Shown: in pieces, positions 45,453 to 54,332 of the stretch
How positions within the stretch are numbered: the first letter of the stretch is position 1
Layout of the letters: the number at the start of each line of letters is the position of its first letter
DNA from: Prescottella defluvii
GTDB taxonomy: Bacteria > Actinomycetota > Actinomycetes > Mycobacteriales > Mycobacteriaceae
Direction: 5' to 3'
Length of the DNA: 64,000 nucleotides
Assembly: GCF_000738775.1 (NCBI RefSeq)
Contig: NZ_JPOC01000017.1
Coordinates: 26,483-90,482, forward strand
Translations under genes and position numbers: made by a program
The notes under the pieces: generated by a model
What the model saw: only the letters and a program-made list of their open reading frames with translations
Database searches by the model: none
Told to the model about the DNA's origin: nothing

Positions 45453-45516
45453 TCACATTGTGAAGTAGGACACATTTCAGTGCCAGCAATCCAACCTCTT
45501 GCCGACTGCAACTTGC
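45453..45516. promoter_or_regulatory. Operator-like inverted repeats between the SDR and propeller genes
   Basis: In the 327-bp divergent interval, TCACA-T-TGTGA (45453-45463) is a perfect 11-base palindrome about 75 bases upstream of the SDR start. Nearby TTGC-N5-GCAA (45499-45511) overlaps GCAA-C-TTGC (45508-45516). These resemble binding sites for dimeric repressors. Nothing else, coding or repeated, was seen in the interval. Function is inferred. Confidence 0.3.
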
Positions 45517-45705
45517 GATGTACAGCGGAGATGAGCGAAACGTGACGCCGATTCGGCTGCCGTCGAGTGGCCAGCCTCCGTCGCGCCCCTCGGGCCGGCT
45601 ACGGCTGTTCGGAGCAAATGTTCGTTATGTTCCGGGCGGGGGCTGCGCCTCTGCGGCTTCCGCGCACCCGAGAGGTGCGCACTGCACGAGGAAGGGCACA
45701 TCTCC

Positions 45706-47043
45706 ATGACCATCCTTGATCGATCGTCTTCACCGACACGGCGGACACGGGTTCGGCTGTTCGCGGGCATCGCCACCGCCGCGTTCGCGGCCACCTCGCT
45801 CGTCACCGGAGGAGGTTCGGCCTCGGCCGATACACTCATCGACACAATCGGTGGTGTCGGCGCCTATCCGCTCGGGGTGGCGATCACCCCGGACGGGACC
45901 CGCGCCTACGTCACCAACTCCGAGAGCGACTCGGTGTCGGTGATCGACACCGCCACGAACACCGTCGTCGGCTCACCCATCCCGGTCGACTCGTATCCGA
46001 GCGCGATGGCGATCACCCCGGACGGCACCCGCGCCTACATCACCAACCAGGACAGCAATACGGTATCGGTGATCGACACCACCACGAACACCGTCGTCGC
46101 CGCACCCATCCCGGTCGGCACGAAACCTACTGGGGTGGCGATCACCCCGGACGGCACCCGCGCCTACATCACCAACCAGGACAGCAATACGGTATCGGTG
46201 ATCGACACCACCACGAACACCGTCGTCGGCTCACCCATCCCGGTGAACTCGTATCCGTGGGCGGTGGCGATCACCCCGGACGGCACCCGCGCCTACGTCA
46301 CCAATTTGGGCCGGAGTGCGGTGACGGTCATCGACACCGCCACCGATACTGTCGCCGGCACACCCATCCCGGTCGGCAGTCAACCGTACGGCGTCGCGAT
46401 CACCCCGGACGGCACCCGCGCCTACATCACTGACCGGGTGAGCAATACGGTGTCTGTCGTCGACACCACCACGAACACGGTCGTCGGCAGCCCCATCCCG
46501 GTCGGCGGGTCTCCGTGGGGTGTGGCGTTCACCCCGGACGGGGCCCGCGCCTACATCACCAACCAGACCAGCAATACGGTGTCTGTCATCGACACCACAA
46601 CGGGTGCGGTCGTCGGCATACCCACCCCGGTCGGCACGCGGCCGACCGGGGTGGCGATCACCCCGGACGGTACCCGCGCCTACATCACTGATCTGACCGG
46701 CGGCACTGTCTCGGTGATCGCGATCGGTGACGAACCCGCACTCGACGGAACCCCCACCGCCGGGGCCGTCGGCCGGCCTTACAGTCACGCCTTCACGCTG
46801 ACCGGCTATCCGGCCCCCACCGTGACCGTCGCCGCCGGCTCCCTGCCCGACGGCCTGACCCTCACCTCGGACGGGGAACTGACCGGCACCCCCACCACTG
46901 CCGGACGATTCGAGTTCACCCTCACCGCCACCAACAGCATCGGCGATGATGCCACGCTTCCTGTCGTGCTCGACATCACCGACAGCACCCCACCCGACAA
47001 CGGGTCGATCGGCAGTTTCGGCTCCCTGAACTGGTCCTACTGA
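45706..47043 (+). CDS. Secreted seven-repeat YVTN beta-propeller with Ig-like domain
   Basis: A 445-aa exported protein. The signal peptide ends near GGGSASADT (about residue 42). Residues 57-342 hold seven 43-residue repeats of the type AITPDGTRAYVTN...VSVIDT..NTVVG.PIPV, forming one complete seven-bladed propeller. An Ig-like (He_PIG-type) domain follows (GRPYSHAFTLTGYPAPTVTV and GELTGTPTTAGRFEFTLTAT). The C-terminus GSIGSFGSLNWSY has no anchor that I recognise. Likely a cell-surface or extracellular binding protein; ligand unknown. GAGGAAGGGC precedes the ATG. Confidence 0.85.
   Translation: MTILDRSSSPTRRTRVRLFAGIATAAFAATSLVTGGGSASADTLIDTIGGVGAYPLGVAITPDGTRAYVTNSESDSVSVIDTATNTVVGSPIPVDSYPSAMAITPDGTRAYITNQDSNTVSVIDTTTNTVVAAPIPVGTKPTGVAITPDGTRAYITNQDSNTVSVIDTTTNTVVGSPIPVNSYPWAVAITPDGTRAYVTNLGRSAVTVIDTATDTVAGTPIPVGSQPYGVAITPDGTRAYITDRVSNTVSVVDTTTNTVVGSPIPVGGSPWGVAFTPDGARAYITNQTSNTVSVIDTTTGAVVGIPTPVGTRPTGVAITPDGTRAYITDLTGGTVSVIAIGDEPALDGTPTAGAVGRPYSHAFTLTGYPAPTVTVAAGSLPDGLTLTSDGELTGTPTTAGRFEFTLTATNSIGDDATLPVVLDITDSTPPDNGSIGSFGSLNWSY
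45874..46730 (+). repeat. Tandem 129-bp repeats encoding propeller blades
   Basis: Seven in-frame units of 129 bp, the last shortened, begin at 45874, 46003, 46132, 46261, 46390, 46519 and 46648. The units starting at 46003 and 46132 are identical at DNA level over most of their length, including the rare ATA in AATACGGTATCGGTG. This points to recent duplication or gene conversion between blades 2 and 3. Confidence 0.85.
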
Positions 47044-47066
47044 CCGACCAGCGTCACCGCGCAGAC

Positions 47067-47109
47067 CCGGTGGCCGCCCATCCCTCGACAGGGGAGGGGC
47101 GGCCACCGG
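47067..47109. terminator. Bidirectional hairpin between the propeller gene and rsmB
   Basis: A perfect 13-bp stem (47067-47079 with 47097-47109) with additional imperfect pairing of the inner TCCC/GGGA bases. It lies 24 bases past the propeller stop and 47 bases before the rsmB stop, serving convergent genes. Confidence 0.75.
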
Positions 47110-47155
47110 CGTCACACGACCGATATCAGCGCCATCTCACGATATGCCGGGAATC

Positions 47156-48664
47156 CTAGGCAGGGCGCTGCAGCGCCGCCATGAACATCGCATCCGTGCC
47201 GTGCCGGTGCGGCCACAGCTGGACGCCGGGCCCGTCACCCAGACCGGGCACACCGGGCAGCAGCTCACGGGTGTCGAGCTCGATGGCCCCGTGCCGGCGC
47301 ACGGCGTCGGCGACCACGCCGACCGTCTCCGAGACATGCGGCGAGCAGGTGGAGTACAGCACCACCCCGCCCGGCCGGACCAGCTCGAGCGCCGATGCCA
47401 GCAACTCCCGCTGCAGCTTCACCAGACCCGCCACGTCCGACGGCTGCCGCCGCCACCGGGCCTCGGGACGCCGGCGCAGCGCACCCAGACCGGTGCACGG
47501 GGCGTCGACGAGAATCCGGTCGTAGCCGCCATCCAGGCCGGGGTCGCGACCGTCCGCGACGTGCACGTCGACCGGCAGTTCGCGGGTGGTCTTGCGAACC
47601 AGGTCGGCACGGTGCTCGACCGGCTCCACCGCGTCGAGACGTCCACCCTCGATCCCGACCAGCGCGCCGAGCAGCGCGGCCTTGCCGCCCGGACCGGCAC
47701 ACAGGTCGAGCCAGCGTCCACCGTCGGCACCCTCGAGCGGGGCGAGCGTGAGCGCCCGGGCCACCAGCTGGCTGCCCTCGTCCTGCACGCCCGCCAAACC
47801 CTCGCGGACCGCGTCGAGCAGGCCGGGGTCACCGCCGTCCAGATGGACGGCGTACGGCGAGTAGGGACCCACCTCGCCGCCGGTGATCAGTGCCAGTTCC
47901 TCCGCCGAGATCTCACCGGGCCGGGCGACCAGGTGGACCGCCGGACGGGCGTCGTCGGCGGCGAGCACGGCCTCGAGCTCACCGGCATCTGCACCGAGCG
48001 CGTCGGCGAACGCCTGCGCGATCCACGTCGGGTGGGCGTACCGGAACGCGAGGTGCCCCACCGGGTCCACGGCGGCGTCCGGGGCCAGTTCGGCCACCCA
48101 CTGGTCCTCGGTCTTCTCCGACACCCGGCGCAGGACGGCGTTGACGAACCCGGCCTTGCCGGAACCGGCCTCCGCGCGAACCAGGTCCACCGACGTCGCG
48201 ACCGCGGCGTGCGCAGCGATGCGGGTACGCAGCAACTGGTACGCGCCGAGTTGCAGGACATCGAGCAGCGGACCGTCGATCTCGTCGATCGGGCGGCCGG
48301 CGCACTTGGCGATGACGGCGTCCAGCAGCCCGCGGGCGCGGGCGGTGCCGTAGGCCAACTCCGTCGCCAGGGCGGCGTCGCGGCCGTCGAGACGTCGCTC
48401 CCGGAGCAACCCCGGCAGAACGAGATTCGCGTACGCGTCACGTTCGCGGACCGCGCGCAACACGTCCCGGGCCGCGCGCCGCGACTGATCGACGGACGCC
48501 TGCGCCGGGTCGGGCCGCCTGGCCTGGCGGGGCCGGTTGTTGTCGCCGCCCCGGCCGCCACCGCCGCCCCGACCGGCGTTCCCGCCGCGGCCACCGCTCC
48601 GGCGACCGCCCTGTCCGCCACCCTGTCCGCCACCGGACCTGTCGGGACGCCTCGACTCGCTCAC
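47156..48664 (-). CDS. rsmB: RsmB, 16S rRNA (cytosine-967-C5)-methyltransferase
   Basis: A 502-aa protein: N-terminal NusB-like RNA-binding domain (about residues 55-195), then a SAM-dependent methyltransferase. SAM motif is [17 protein letters not shown]; catalytic cysteines are in [18 protein letters not shown] and [10 protein letters not shown]. Residues 8-45 are an unusual Gly/Arg-rich tail with RGG-type repeats. GTG 48664 overlaps the fmt stop (GTGA). The fmt-rsmB order is the conserved one, but the usual next gene rpe is 11 kb away. Confidence 0.93.
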   Translation of the reverse strand: MSESRRPDRSGGGQGGGQGGRRSGGRGGNAGRGGGGGRGGDNNRPRQARRPDPAQASVDQSRRAARDVLRAVRERDAYANLVLPGLLRERRLDGRDAALATELAYGTARARGLLDAVIAKCAGRPIDEIDGPLLDVLQLGAYQLLRTRIAAHAAVATSVDLVRAEAGSGKAGFVNAVLRRVSEKTEDQWVAELAPDAAVDPVGHLAFRYAHPTWIAQAFADALGADAGELEAVLAADDARPAVHLVARPGEISAEELALITGGEVGPYSPYAVHLDGGDPGLLDAVREGLAGVQDEGSQLVARALTLAPLEGADGGRWLDLCAGPGGKAALLGALVGIEGGRLDAVEPVEHRADLVRKTTRELPVDVHVADGRDPGLDGGYDRILVDAPCTGLGALRRRPEARWRRQPSDVAGLVKLQRELLASALELVRPGGVVLYSTCSPHVSETVGVVADAVRRHGAIELDTRELLPGVPGLGDGPGVQLWPHRHGTDAMFMAALQRPA

Positions 48665-49584
48665 TGTGCCCGCACCTCTCCGTCGAGGCGCGCACCGCGC
48701 GCCCAGTCGACCGCTGCCATCTGCTTCTTGCCCTGCGGCTGAACCTGGTCCAGCCGGACCGCCGTCGTGGAGGTGCCGACGTAGAAGCCGTCCTTGCGCA
48801 CCTCGATCTGCCCGGGCCGCAACGTCTCCTGCGCCAACGTCACGGGTCCGACCTTCACTCGCAGATCGCCGATCATCGTCCACGCGCCGGGAGCCGGGGT
48901 CACCGACCGCACGTGCCGGTGGACGGCGAGAGCGGGCTGGTCCCAGCGGATCCGCGCGGACTCGACCGACACCTTCGGTGCGTGGGACACACCGTCGGGC
49001 GGCTGCGGGACGGCGTGCACCGCACCGTCCTCGACACCGTCGAGCACCGATTCGAGCAGGAGCGCACCGCTCTCAGCGAGCCTCCCGAGCAGGGCGCCCG
49101 CCGTGTCGGTGGTGCGGATCGTCTCGGTCACCACGCCGTACACGGGCCCGGTGTCCATGCCCTCGTCGAGGGCGAAGACGGTCGCGCCGGTCATCTCGTC
49201 ACCGGCGTTGATCGCGGCCTGCACGGGGGCGGCGCCCCGCCACGCGGGCAGCAGCGAGAAGTGCAGGTTCATCCACCCGTGCCGCGGGACGTCGAGCACC
49301 GGACGCGGCAGCAGGTTGCCGTACGCGACCACCGGGCACGCGTCCGGCGCGAGTTCCTGCAGCCGAGCCAGGAACTCCGGATCCGACGCGGACGTCGGCG
49401 TGAGCACCTCGATGCCGTGCTCGTCGGCGAGCTGCCCGATGGGCGAACGGACCAACTTCCGCCCGCGCCCGGCCACCGCGTCGGGCCGGGTCACGACGGC
49501 GACCACCTCGTGACGTTCGGAGTCGATCAGCCGCTGCAGCGACGGCACAGCCGGTTCCGGTGTCCCCGCGAAGACGATGCGCAT
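48661..49584 (-). CDS. fmt: Methionyl-tRNA formyltransferase
   Basis: A 307-aa enzyme that formylates initiator methionyl-tRNA. Motifs are [19 protein letters not shown], the formyl-THF site [18 protein letters not shown] and the catalytic region [19 protein letters not shown] 49584 is the family start. It is coupled to rsmB by a 4-base overlap. The 128 bases upstream, before the stop of the 573-aa hydrolase gene, show nothing beyond a possible promoter. Confidence 0.95.
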   Translation of the reverse strand: MRIVFAGTPEPAVPSLQRLIDSERHEVVAVVTRPDAVAGRGRKLVRSPIGQLADEHGIEVLTPTSASDPEFLARLQELAPDACPVVAYGNLLPRPVLDVPRHGWMNLHFSLLPAWRGAAPVQAAINAGDEMTGATVFALDEGMDTGPVYGVVTETIRTTDTAGALLGRLAESGALLLESVLDGVEDGAVHAVPQPPDGVSHAPKVSVESARIRWDQPALAVHRHVRSVTPAPGAWTMIGDLRVKVGPVTLAQETLRPGQIEVRKDGFYVGTSTTAVRLDQVQPQGKKQMAAVDWARGARLDGEVRAQ

Positions 49585-49712
49585 CAGCTCCGGGCCTCCA
49601 GATGGTCGGAGCGGGTGGGCGAGGTGTTCACGAGGGCGGCTCCCGGAGCGTCGAATCCCGGCGATGCCGGAAGAGGGTTCACTCCGGGATTCTACGGACC
49701 CGAAGGAGCAGT

Positions 49713-51434
49713 TCAGCCACCGGTCAGTGCCGCCTCCACCCGTTCGGTGTCGGCGTCGGACCAGTCGGCCGGCTGCAGGATCCGGGCCCACATTCCGGCG
49801 GCCTCGGGGCCGTACGCGTGCCCGTGCCCGGCCGGGACGTCCGCCGAGAAGATCATGTCGAGCGTCACCTGCCAGAAGGTGACGAGCGGCAGCCACGACA
49901 TGTTGGGATCGACGTCGCGTCCGCGCGGTTCACGCAGCCAGTCGGGCTCGTTGAACAGCAGCGACGGCGACCACCACACGATCGGGTCGCTGGCGTGCTG
50001 CCAGTACACGACCCGCCGCGGCCCCCATTCGGTGTCGAGGTCGAGATCGCCGGGCTCGGACGCGAACCGGACCGACCGGCCCTCGTCGACGACCGGCAGG
50101 ATCTCCGAGGATCCCGCATCGCGGTCCGCGGTCACCTCCCGCCACTGCGGCGTGAAGTTGGGAGTGCCCACCCACAGGCCACCGTCGACCCGGGTCGCCA
50201 TGTCCTGGTAACCCGCGAACGCGTTCTGTCCGCCGTACGAGCCGAGGCTCTCCCCGAACACGACAAGCTTGGGCCGGGTCTCGACGGGCAGGTCGATCCA
50301 GCGCGCGAACACCGCGTTGAACAAGGCCCGGCCGGCCACCTGCGGGGTCTCCCGGTCCGCGATGAAGGCCAGCGGGCTAGGCAGGAAGGAGTACTGCATC
50401 GACGCGATGGCGGTGTCGCCGGCCTCGATGTACTCCAGCGACGACGCGACGTTCTGGTTCACCCAGCCGCGGCCGGTGGTGGTGTTGACCGCCAGCACCT
50501 TCCGCTCCCAGGCCTTGGTGCGGTCGAGCTCGGCGACGACGAGATCGGCGACGCCGGCGATGGACTCGGCAGATTCGCGGCCGGCGTACACCCGGATCGG
50601 CTCGATCGCGGGTCGGCCCGTCACCTCGGTGATCCGCTCCGCGTTCGGGCCCCGGCCGACGAAGGTGCGTCCTTCCTGACCCAGCGTGTCCCAGGCCTGG
50701 GCGGACGCCGGTGATCCACTCCGCTCGGGCGCCGTCGGTTCCTCGACACCCGCCGCCGTCGCGGTGTCGGCGCCCGAGAAGCTCCAGTTGGCGAACGCGA
50801 TCAGGCCCTTGTACAGCGCGCCGTTGACGACCAGCACCGCGATCACGACCGCCACCAGCAGACCGGCCACGTTCGCCGCCGGCCGCGGCACCAGGCGCCG
50901 GGCCACGCTCGTGAGTTTGCGTGTCCCCACTCGGATCCCGCGCCCCGCCTCGAGCAGCACGAACCACACCACGACGGCGATCAGGAACACCAGCAGGATG
51001 TTCCCCGGGGCGTCCTGCGCGATGCCGACGAGTTCGCGGGCGAAGTTCTGCCACACCGATCCGAGCACGAGGAACACCGGAACGACGACCGCCGTGGCGC
51101 CGCCGAGAATCCACCAGCCGATCAGCCGTGTCCGCGCCGACCACTTCGGCTGGACGCCGCACGCCCGCACGATCCAGGCGGCGAGGCAGCCGACGCCGTA
51201 GCCGAGCGCAACCGAGATGCCCGTCGCCAGCCCCTGCAGATACCACGCCCGCGGGAGCAGCGAGGGACTCATCGACCAGGTGAAGAACACCAGCGCGACG
51301 GCCAGGCCCACCGGGTGCAGTCTGCGAAGGTGGGTGCGCAGTCGCCGGCCGAATCGTCGGACTGCGGGAACCGCTGCCGGTTCGTCCGCCGCGGTGTCCG
51401 CGCCGGGCCCGGGCGGCCGGGTATCAAGGCTCAT
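49713..51434 (-). CDS. Membrane-anchored alpha/beta-hydrolase family protein
   Basis: A 573-aa protein with four or five N-terminal membrane helices within about residues 40-235, then an alpha/beta-hydrolase domain facing outside. The nucleophile motif is [14 protein letters not shown] (Gly-Glu-Ser-Leu-Gly). Family text includes [13 protein letters not shown] and [16 protein letters not shown], matching the actinobacterial alpha/beta-hydrolase family with an N-terminal membrane domain. Substrate unknown. The ATG at 51434 ([11 protein letters not shown]) is chosen over one at 51446; no clear ribosome binding site. Confidence 0.82.
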   Translation of the reverse strand: MSLDTRPPGPGADTAADEPAAVPAVRRFGRRLRTHLRRLHPVGLAVALVFFTWSMSPSLLPRAWYLQGLATGISVALGYGVGCLAAWIVRACGVQPKWSARTRLIGWWILGGATAVVVPVFLVLGSVWQNFARELVGIAQDAPGNILLVFLIAVVVWFVLLEAGRGIRVGTRKLTSVARRLVPRPAANVAGLLVAVVIAVLVVNGALYKGLIAFANWSFSGADTATAAGVEEPTAPERSGSPASAQAWDTLGQEGRTFVGRGPNAERITEVTGRPAIEPIRVYAGRESAESIAGVADLVVAELDRTKAWERKVLAVNTTTGRGWVNQNVASSLEYIEAGDTAIASMQYSFLPSPLAFIADRETPQVAGRALFNAVFARWIDLPVETRPKLVVFGESLGSYGGQNAFAGYQDMATRVDGGLWVGTPNFTPQWREVTADRDAGSSEILPVVDEGRSVRFASEPGDLDLDTEWGPRRVVYWQHASDPIVWWSPSLLFNEPDWLREPRGRDVDPNMSWLPLVTFWQVTLDMIFSADVPAGHGHAYGPEAAGMWARILQPADWSDADTERVEAALTGG

Positions 51435-51948
51435 GGTCGGAACCATAAGGCCTGGAAGACGATCTGCGGAAAACCATGCAGAACGGGCGCTGGTGAATGT
51501 CGTCGGATCCACGACAACACCACCCCCATCGGGCCAATATCACGAACACACCACCGGATCGCGCGCCACGCCGGTCGCCGCAGTGACATTTTAAGGATTC
51601 CGACCCGGAACCGTCCGCGCTCGAGGTAGCTTTCGACGCGAACCCGCTGCCCCAGCACCCCGGCAGGACAGGGCACATCATTCGCCACCCCGGCAGACCG
51701 GTGGCCATTCACGAGCCACCCCGGCAGACCGGTGGCCGTCCTTTCGGATCAGCGCCTCGACCAGTCCGGCTCCGGACGGGCCGACAGACGCGAGCAGTCA
51801 TCGAAGAAATCCGAAACACCTGCACCACAATATCTTTCGATCCTCCGCGCACGCTCGATCGCGCCCATGGAGGCCATGGGCCACCACACACCGGCCACGT
51901 CGCCGCCATTCTCCGAGCACATCCGACTTCTCGGTAAGGGGTACCGCA
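51435..51948. promoter_or_regulatory. 514-bp divergent control region upstream of the exopolysaccharide cluster
   Basis: No credible gene. It holds the repeat set at 51655-51737, AT-richer patches around 51585-51600 (acattttaaggattcc) and 51820-51842 (cacaatatctttcg), and AAGGGG before the ATG at 51949. It must contain the promoter of the plus-strand cluster and of the minus-strand hydrolase gene. I could not assign -35/-10 boxes reliably. Confidence 0.5.
51655..51737. repeat. Direct repeats at about 30-bp spacing upstream of the exopolysaccharide cluster
   Basis: Two identical 23-bp units (51684-51706 and 51715-51737) start 31 bp apart. Each has inverted ends GCCACC/GGTGGC. A partial third copy (GCACCCCGGCAG, 51655-51666) lies 30 bp further upstream. 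The spacing is about three helical turns, so bound proteins would sit on one face of the DNA. A regulator-binding array is the simplest reading. Confidence 0.6.
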
Positions 51949-53292
51949 ATGCTGTTGAGGGATACGAAGTCCGGCCACACCGGCACGATCGGAGTGAAGT
52001 TACTCGAAGCGTCTGCCCCCGCGACCCGCACGGGTTTCGCATTCGATGTGGCGATCATCGGTCTGGGGTATGTCGGGCTGCCGACATCGCTCGCGTTCCA
52101 CGCCGCCGGCGCCCGGGTGCTCGGCATCGACATCAGCGAGGACCGACTCGACATCGTCCGCCGACAACGCGCAGATCTGGTCGACGCGGACCGTCGGCGA
52201 CTGGCGGACGCGCTGCAGGACGACGGATACGCGACGACCAGTGAGATCGCCCGACTGTCGGACGCCGCCGCGGTGATCGTCTGCGTCCCGACTCCGGTCG
52301 ACGAGTACCTCACACCCGAGCTGGACATCCTGCGCCGGGCCTGCAAGGCCGTCGTCGAGCACGCCGTTCCCGGTCAGGTCCTCATCCTGACGTCCACGAC
52401 CTACGTCGGCAGCACCCGCGACCTCCTGACCACCGAACTGACCGCGAGGGGGCTCGAGGTCGGCACCGACGTCTTCGTCGCCTTCAGTCCCGAGCGCATC
52501 GACCCCGGCAACGAGCGGTTCGCTCACGAGGAGGTTCCTCGCGTGGTCGGAGGCGCTACCGCAGCGTGCACCACGGCCGCGGCCGCCGTACTGCACCGCT
52601 ACACGGCGAACGTGCACGGCGTCGAGTCGACCGACGCCGCCGAGATGACCAAGCTCGTGGAGAACACCTTCCGAGCGGTCAACATTGCACTCGCGAACGA
52701 GTTCGCGGAGATCTGCCGATCACTGAGCCTCGACGTGATGGACGTGATCAACGCCGCCGCCACCAAGCCCTACGGCTTCATGCCGTTCTTCCCCGGACCG
52801 GGAGTCGGCGGGCACTGCATCCCGTGCGATCCGCACTACCTGCTGTGGCAGTTGCGGAAGAAGCGGCTGAGCACGCCGCTGATCGAGCAGGCGATGAACG
52901 GCATCGCGGCGCGCCCGCACCGGGTCGCCGAACGTGCCCGGCAGACGCTCTCCGAGCACGGCTGCGGGATCGTCGGGGCGCGCGTCCTGGTCGTCGGGGT
53001 CGCCTACAAGCCCAATGTCGAGGACCTGCGGGAATCGCCGGCGTTGGAGATCATCGCCGACCTCATCGAGATGGGCGCCGCCGTGGCGTACCACGATCCG
53101 AACTTCCCCGCCCTGAACCTGCCCGACGGCACGGTACTCACCGACATCGCGGACCCCGCGGGCTTCGAGGCCGATCTCGTGATCGTGCACACCGCGCACG
53201 ACGGGGTCGATCTCGGCTGGCTCGCCACGGCGCAGGCGATCCTCGACACCACCTATCGACTCGATCGGCTACCGCGCCGCGTGGCGCTGTAG
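51949..53292 (+). CDS. UDP-N-acetylhexosamine 6-dehydrogenase (WecC/TviB-like)
   Basis: A 447-aa nucleotide-sugar dehydrogenase that oxidises C6 of a UDP-sugar in two NAD-dependent steps. The Rossmann motif is IIGLGYVGLP (GxGxxG 38-43). The catalytic Cys290 is in GPGVGGHCIPCDPHYL; this GGHCIP form marks UDP-GlcNAc/ManNAc dehydrogenases, while UDP-glucose dehydrogenases usually read GGSCFPKD. So the expected product is a UDP-aminouronic acid. The ATG at 51949 has AAGGGG upstream. First gene of an eight-gene cluster; the epimerase follows after 38 bases. Confidence 0.88.
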   Translation: MLLRDTKSGHTGTIGVKLLEASAPATRTGFAFDVAIIGLGYVGLPTSLAFHAAGARVLGIDISEDRLDIVRRQRADLVDADRRRLADALQDDGYATTSEIARLSDAAAVIVCVPTPVDEYLTPELDILRRACKAVVEHAVPGQVLILTSTTYVGSTRDLLTTELTARGLEVGTDVFVAFSPERIDPGNERFAHEEVPRVVGGATAACTTAAAAVLHRYTANVHGVESTDAAEMTKLVENTFRAVNIALANEFAEICRSLSLDVMDVINAAATKPYGFMPFFPGPGVGGHCIPCDPHYLLWQLRKKRLSTPLIEQAMNGIAARPHRVAERARQTLSEHGCGIVGARVLVVGVAYKPNVEDLRESPALEIIADLIEMGAAVAYHDPNFPALNLPDGTVLTDIADPAGFEADLVIVHTAHDGVDLGWLATAQAILDTTYRLDRLPRRVAL

Positions 53293-53330
53293 CAACCCCG
53301 GAACCTGACGAGCGAAAGGACTTGCTGACG

Positions 53331-54332
53331 ATGAAAACCACAGTGACCGGAGGTGCCGGGTTCATCGGCAGTCATCTGGTCGAGTACCTGCTCCGGCAGG
53401 GCGACGAGGTCGTGGTGCTCGACGACCTCTCGACAGGCAAGCTCGCCAACCTCGAATCGGTGTCGGGCGCCGCCGGATTCCGCTTCGTCGAAGGATCGAT
53501 CCTCGACCGCGACGCCGTCGACAGCGCGGTCGGCGGGGCGGACCGTGTGTTCCATCTCGCTGCGGCCGTCGGTGTCCGGTTGATCGTCGACAGTCCACTC
53601 GAGAGCCTGCGAACGAACATCCACGGCACCGAGACGGTTCTGGATGCGTGTCTCGACGCGGGCTCGACCCTGCTGCTCGCCTCGACCAGTGAGGTCTACG
53701 GCAAGAACACCTCAGACGCGCTGTCCGAGGATGCCGATCGCATCCTCGGCTCCCCGCTCACCGCCCGCTGGACGTACGCCGCCGCGAAGGGCATCGACGA
53801 GGCGTTCGCACACGCGTACTGGCGCGAGTTCGGACTGCGAGTGGCCATGGTGCGCCTGTTCAACACCGTCGGCCCCCGCCAGACCGGTCGATACGGGATG
53901 GTCGTGCCGACCCTGGTCGGGCAGGCCCTGCGCGGCGAGCCCCTCACGGTGTTCGGGGACGGGCAGCAGACGCGGTGCTTCTCGTATGTCGGGGACGTCG
54001 TGCCGGCGATCGTCGCGATCGCCGAACAGCCCGCCGCGTACGGCCGTGCGTTCAACCTGGGTGGAGCACAGGAGGTCTCGATCCTCGACCTGGCCGAACG
54101 GGTGGTGGAGATCCTCGGCTCCGACAGTGCGATCTCCCTCGTGCCGTACGAGCAGGCCTACGCGTCGGGCTACGAGGACATGCGACGCCGGGTTCCCGAC
54201 AACCGACGTGCGCGGGAACTGGTGGGATTCGAACCCACCACCAGGTTGGACGAGATCATCGCTCGTGTCGCCCACGCGCTACCCGGCGCAGACGTCGACA
54301 CGGCCCGGTCCGGGGTGGGCGCACGCAGATGA
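53331..54332 (+). CDS. NAD-dependent nucleotide-sugar epimerase/decarboxylase
   Basis: A 333-aa extended SDR. TGGAGFIGSHLVEYLL binds NAD; the catalytic triad is in STSEVYG and TYAAAKG (YxxxK). RLFNTVGPRQTGRYGMVVP and FGDGQQTRCFSYVGD are shared by UDP-sugar 4-epimerases and UDP-glucuronate decarboxylases. Next to a UDP-HexNAc dehydrogenase it most resembles the TviB-TviC pair, which would give UDP-GalNAcA; decarboxylation is the alternative. Its stop overlaps the start of the GH18-like gene (ATGA). Confidence 0.85.
   Translation: MKTTVTGGAGFIGSHLVEYLLRQGDEVVVLDDLSTGKLANLESVSGAAGFRFVEGSILDRDAVDSAVGGADRVFHLAAAVGVRLIVDSPLESLRTNIHGTETVLDACLDAGSTLLLASTSEVYGKNTSDALSEDADRILGSPLTARWTYAAAKGIDEAFAHAYWREFGLRVAMVRLFNTVGPRQTGRYGMVVPTLVGQALRGEPLTVFGDGQQTRCFSYVGDVVPAIVAIAEQPAAYGRAFNLGGAQEVSILDLAERVVEILGSDSAISLVPYEQAYASGYEDMRRRVPDNRRARELVGFEPTTRLDEIIARVAHALPGADVDTARSGVGARR

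Noticed and set aside
45518..45709. A 63-codon frame ending over the start of the propeller gene
   Set aside because: No ribosome binding site and biased composition; it lies in the promoter region of the propeller gene.
35947..47155. A classical genomic island or transposon in the accessory insertion
   Set aside because: No integrase, transposase, tRNA or terminal repeats were found at either end.
51949..53292. Reading the dehydrogenase as UDP-glucose dehydrogenase, which would make the cluster hyaluronan-like
   Set aside because: The active-site text GGHCIPCDP is that of UDP-N-acetylhexosamine dehydrogenases, so UDP-glucuronate supply is not supported, although substrate was not proven.
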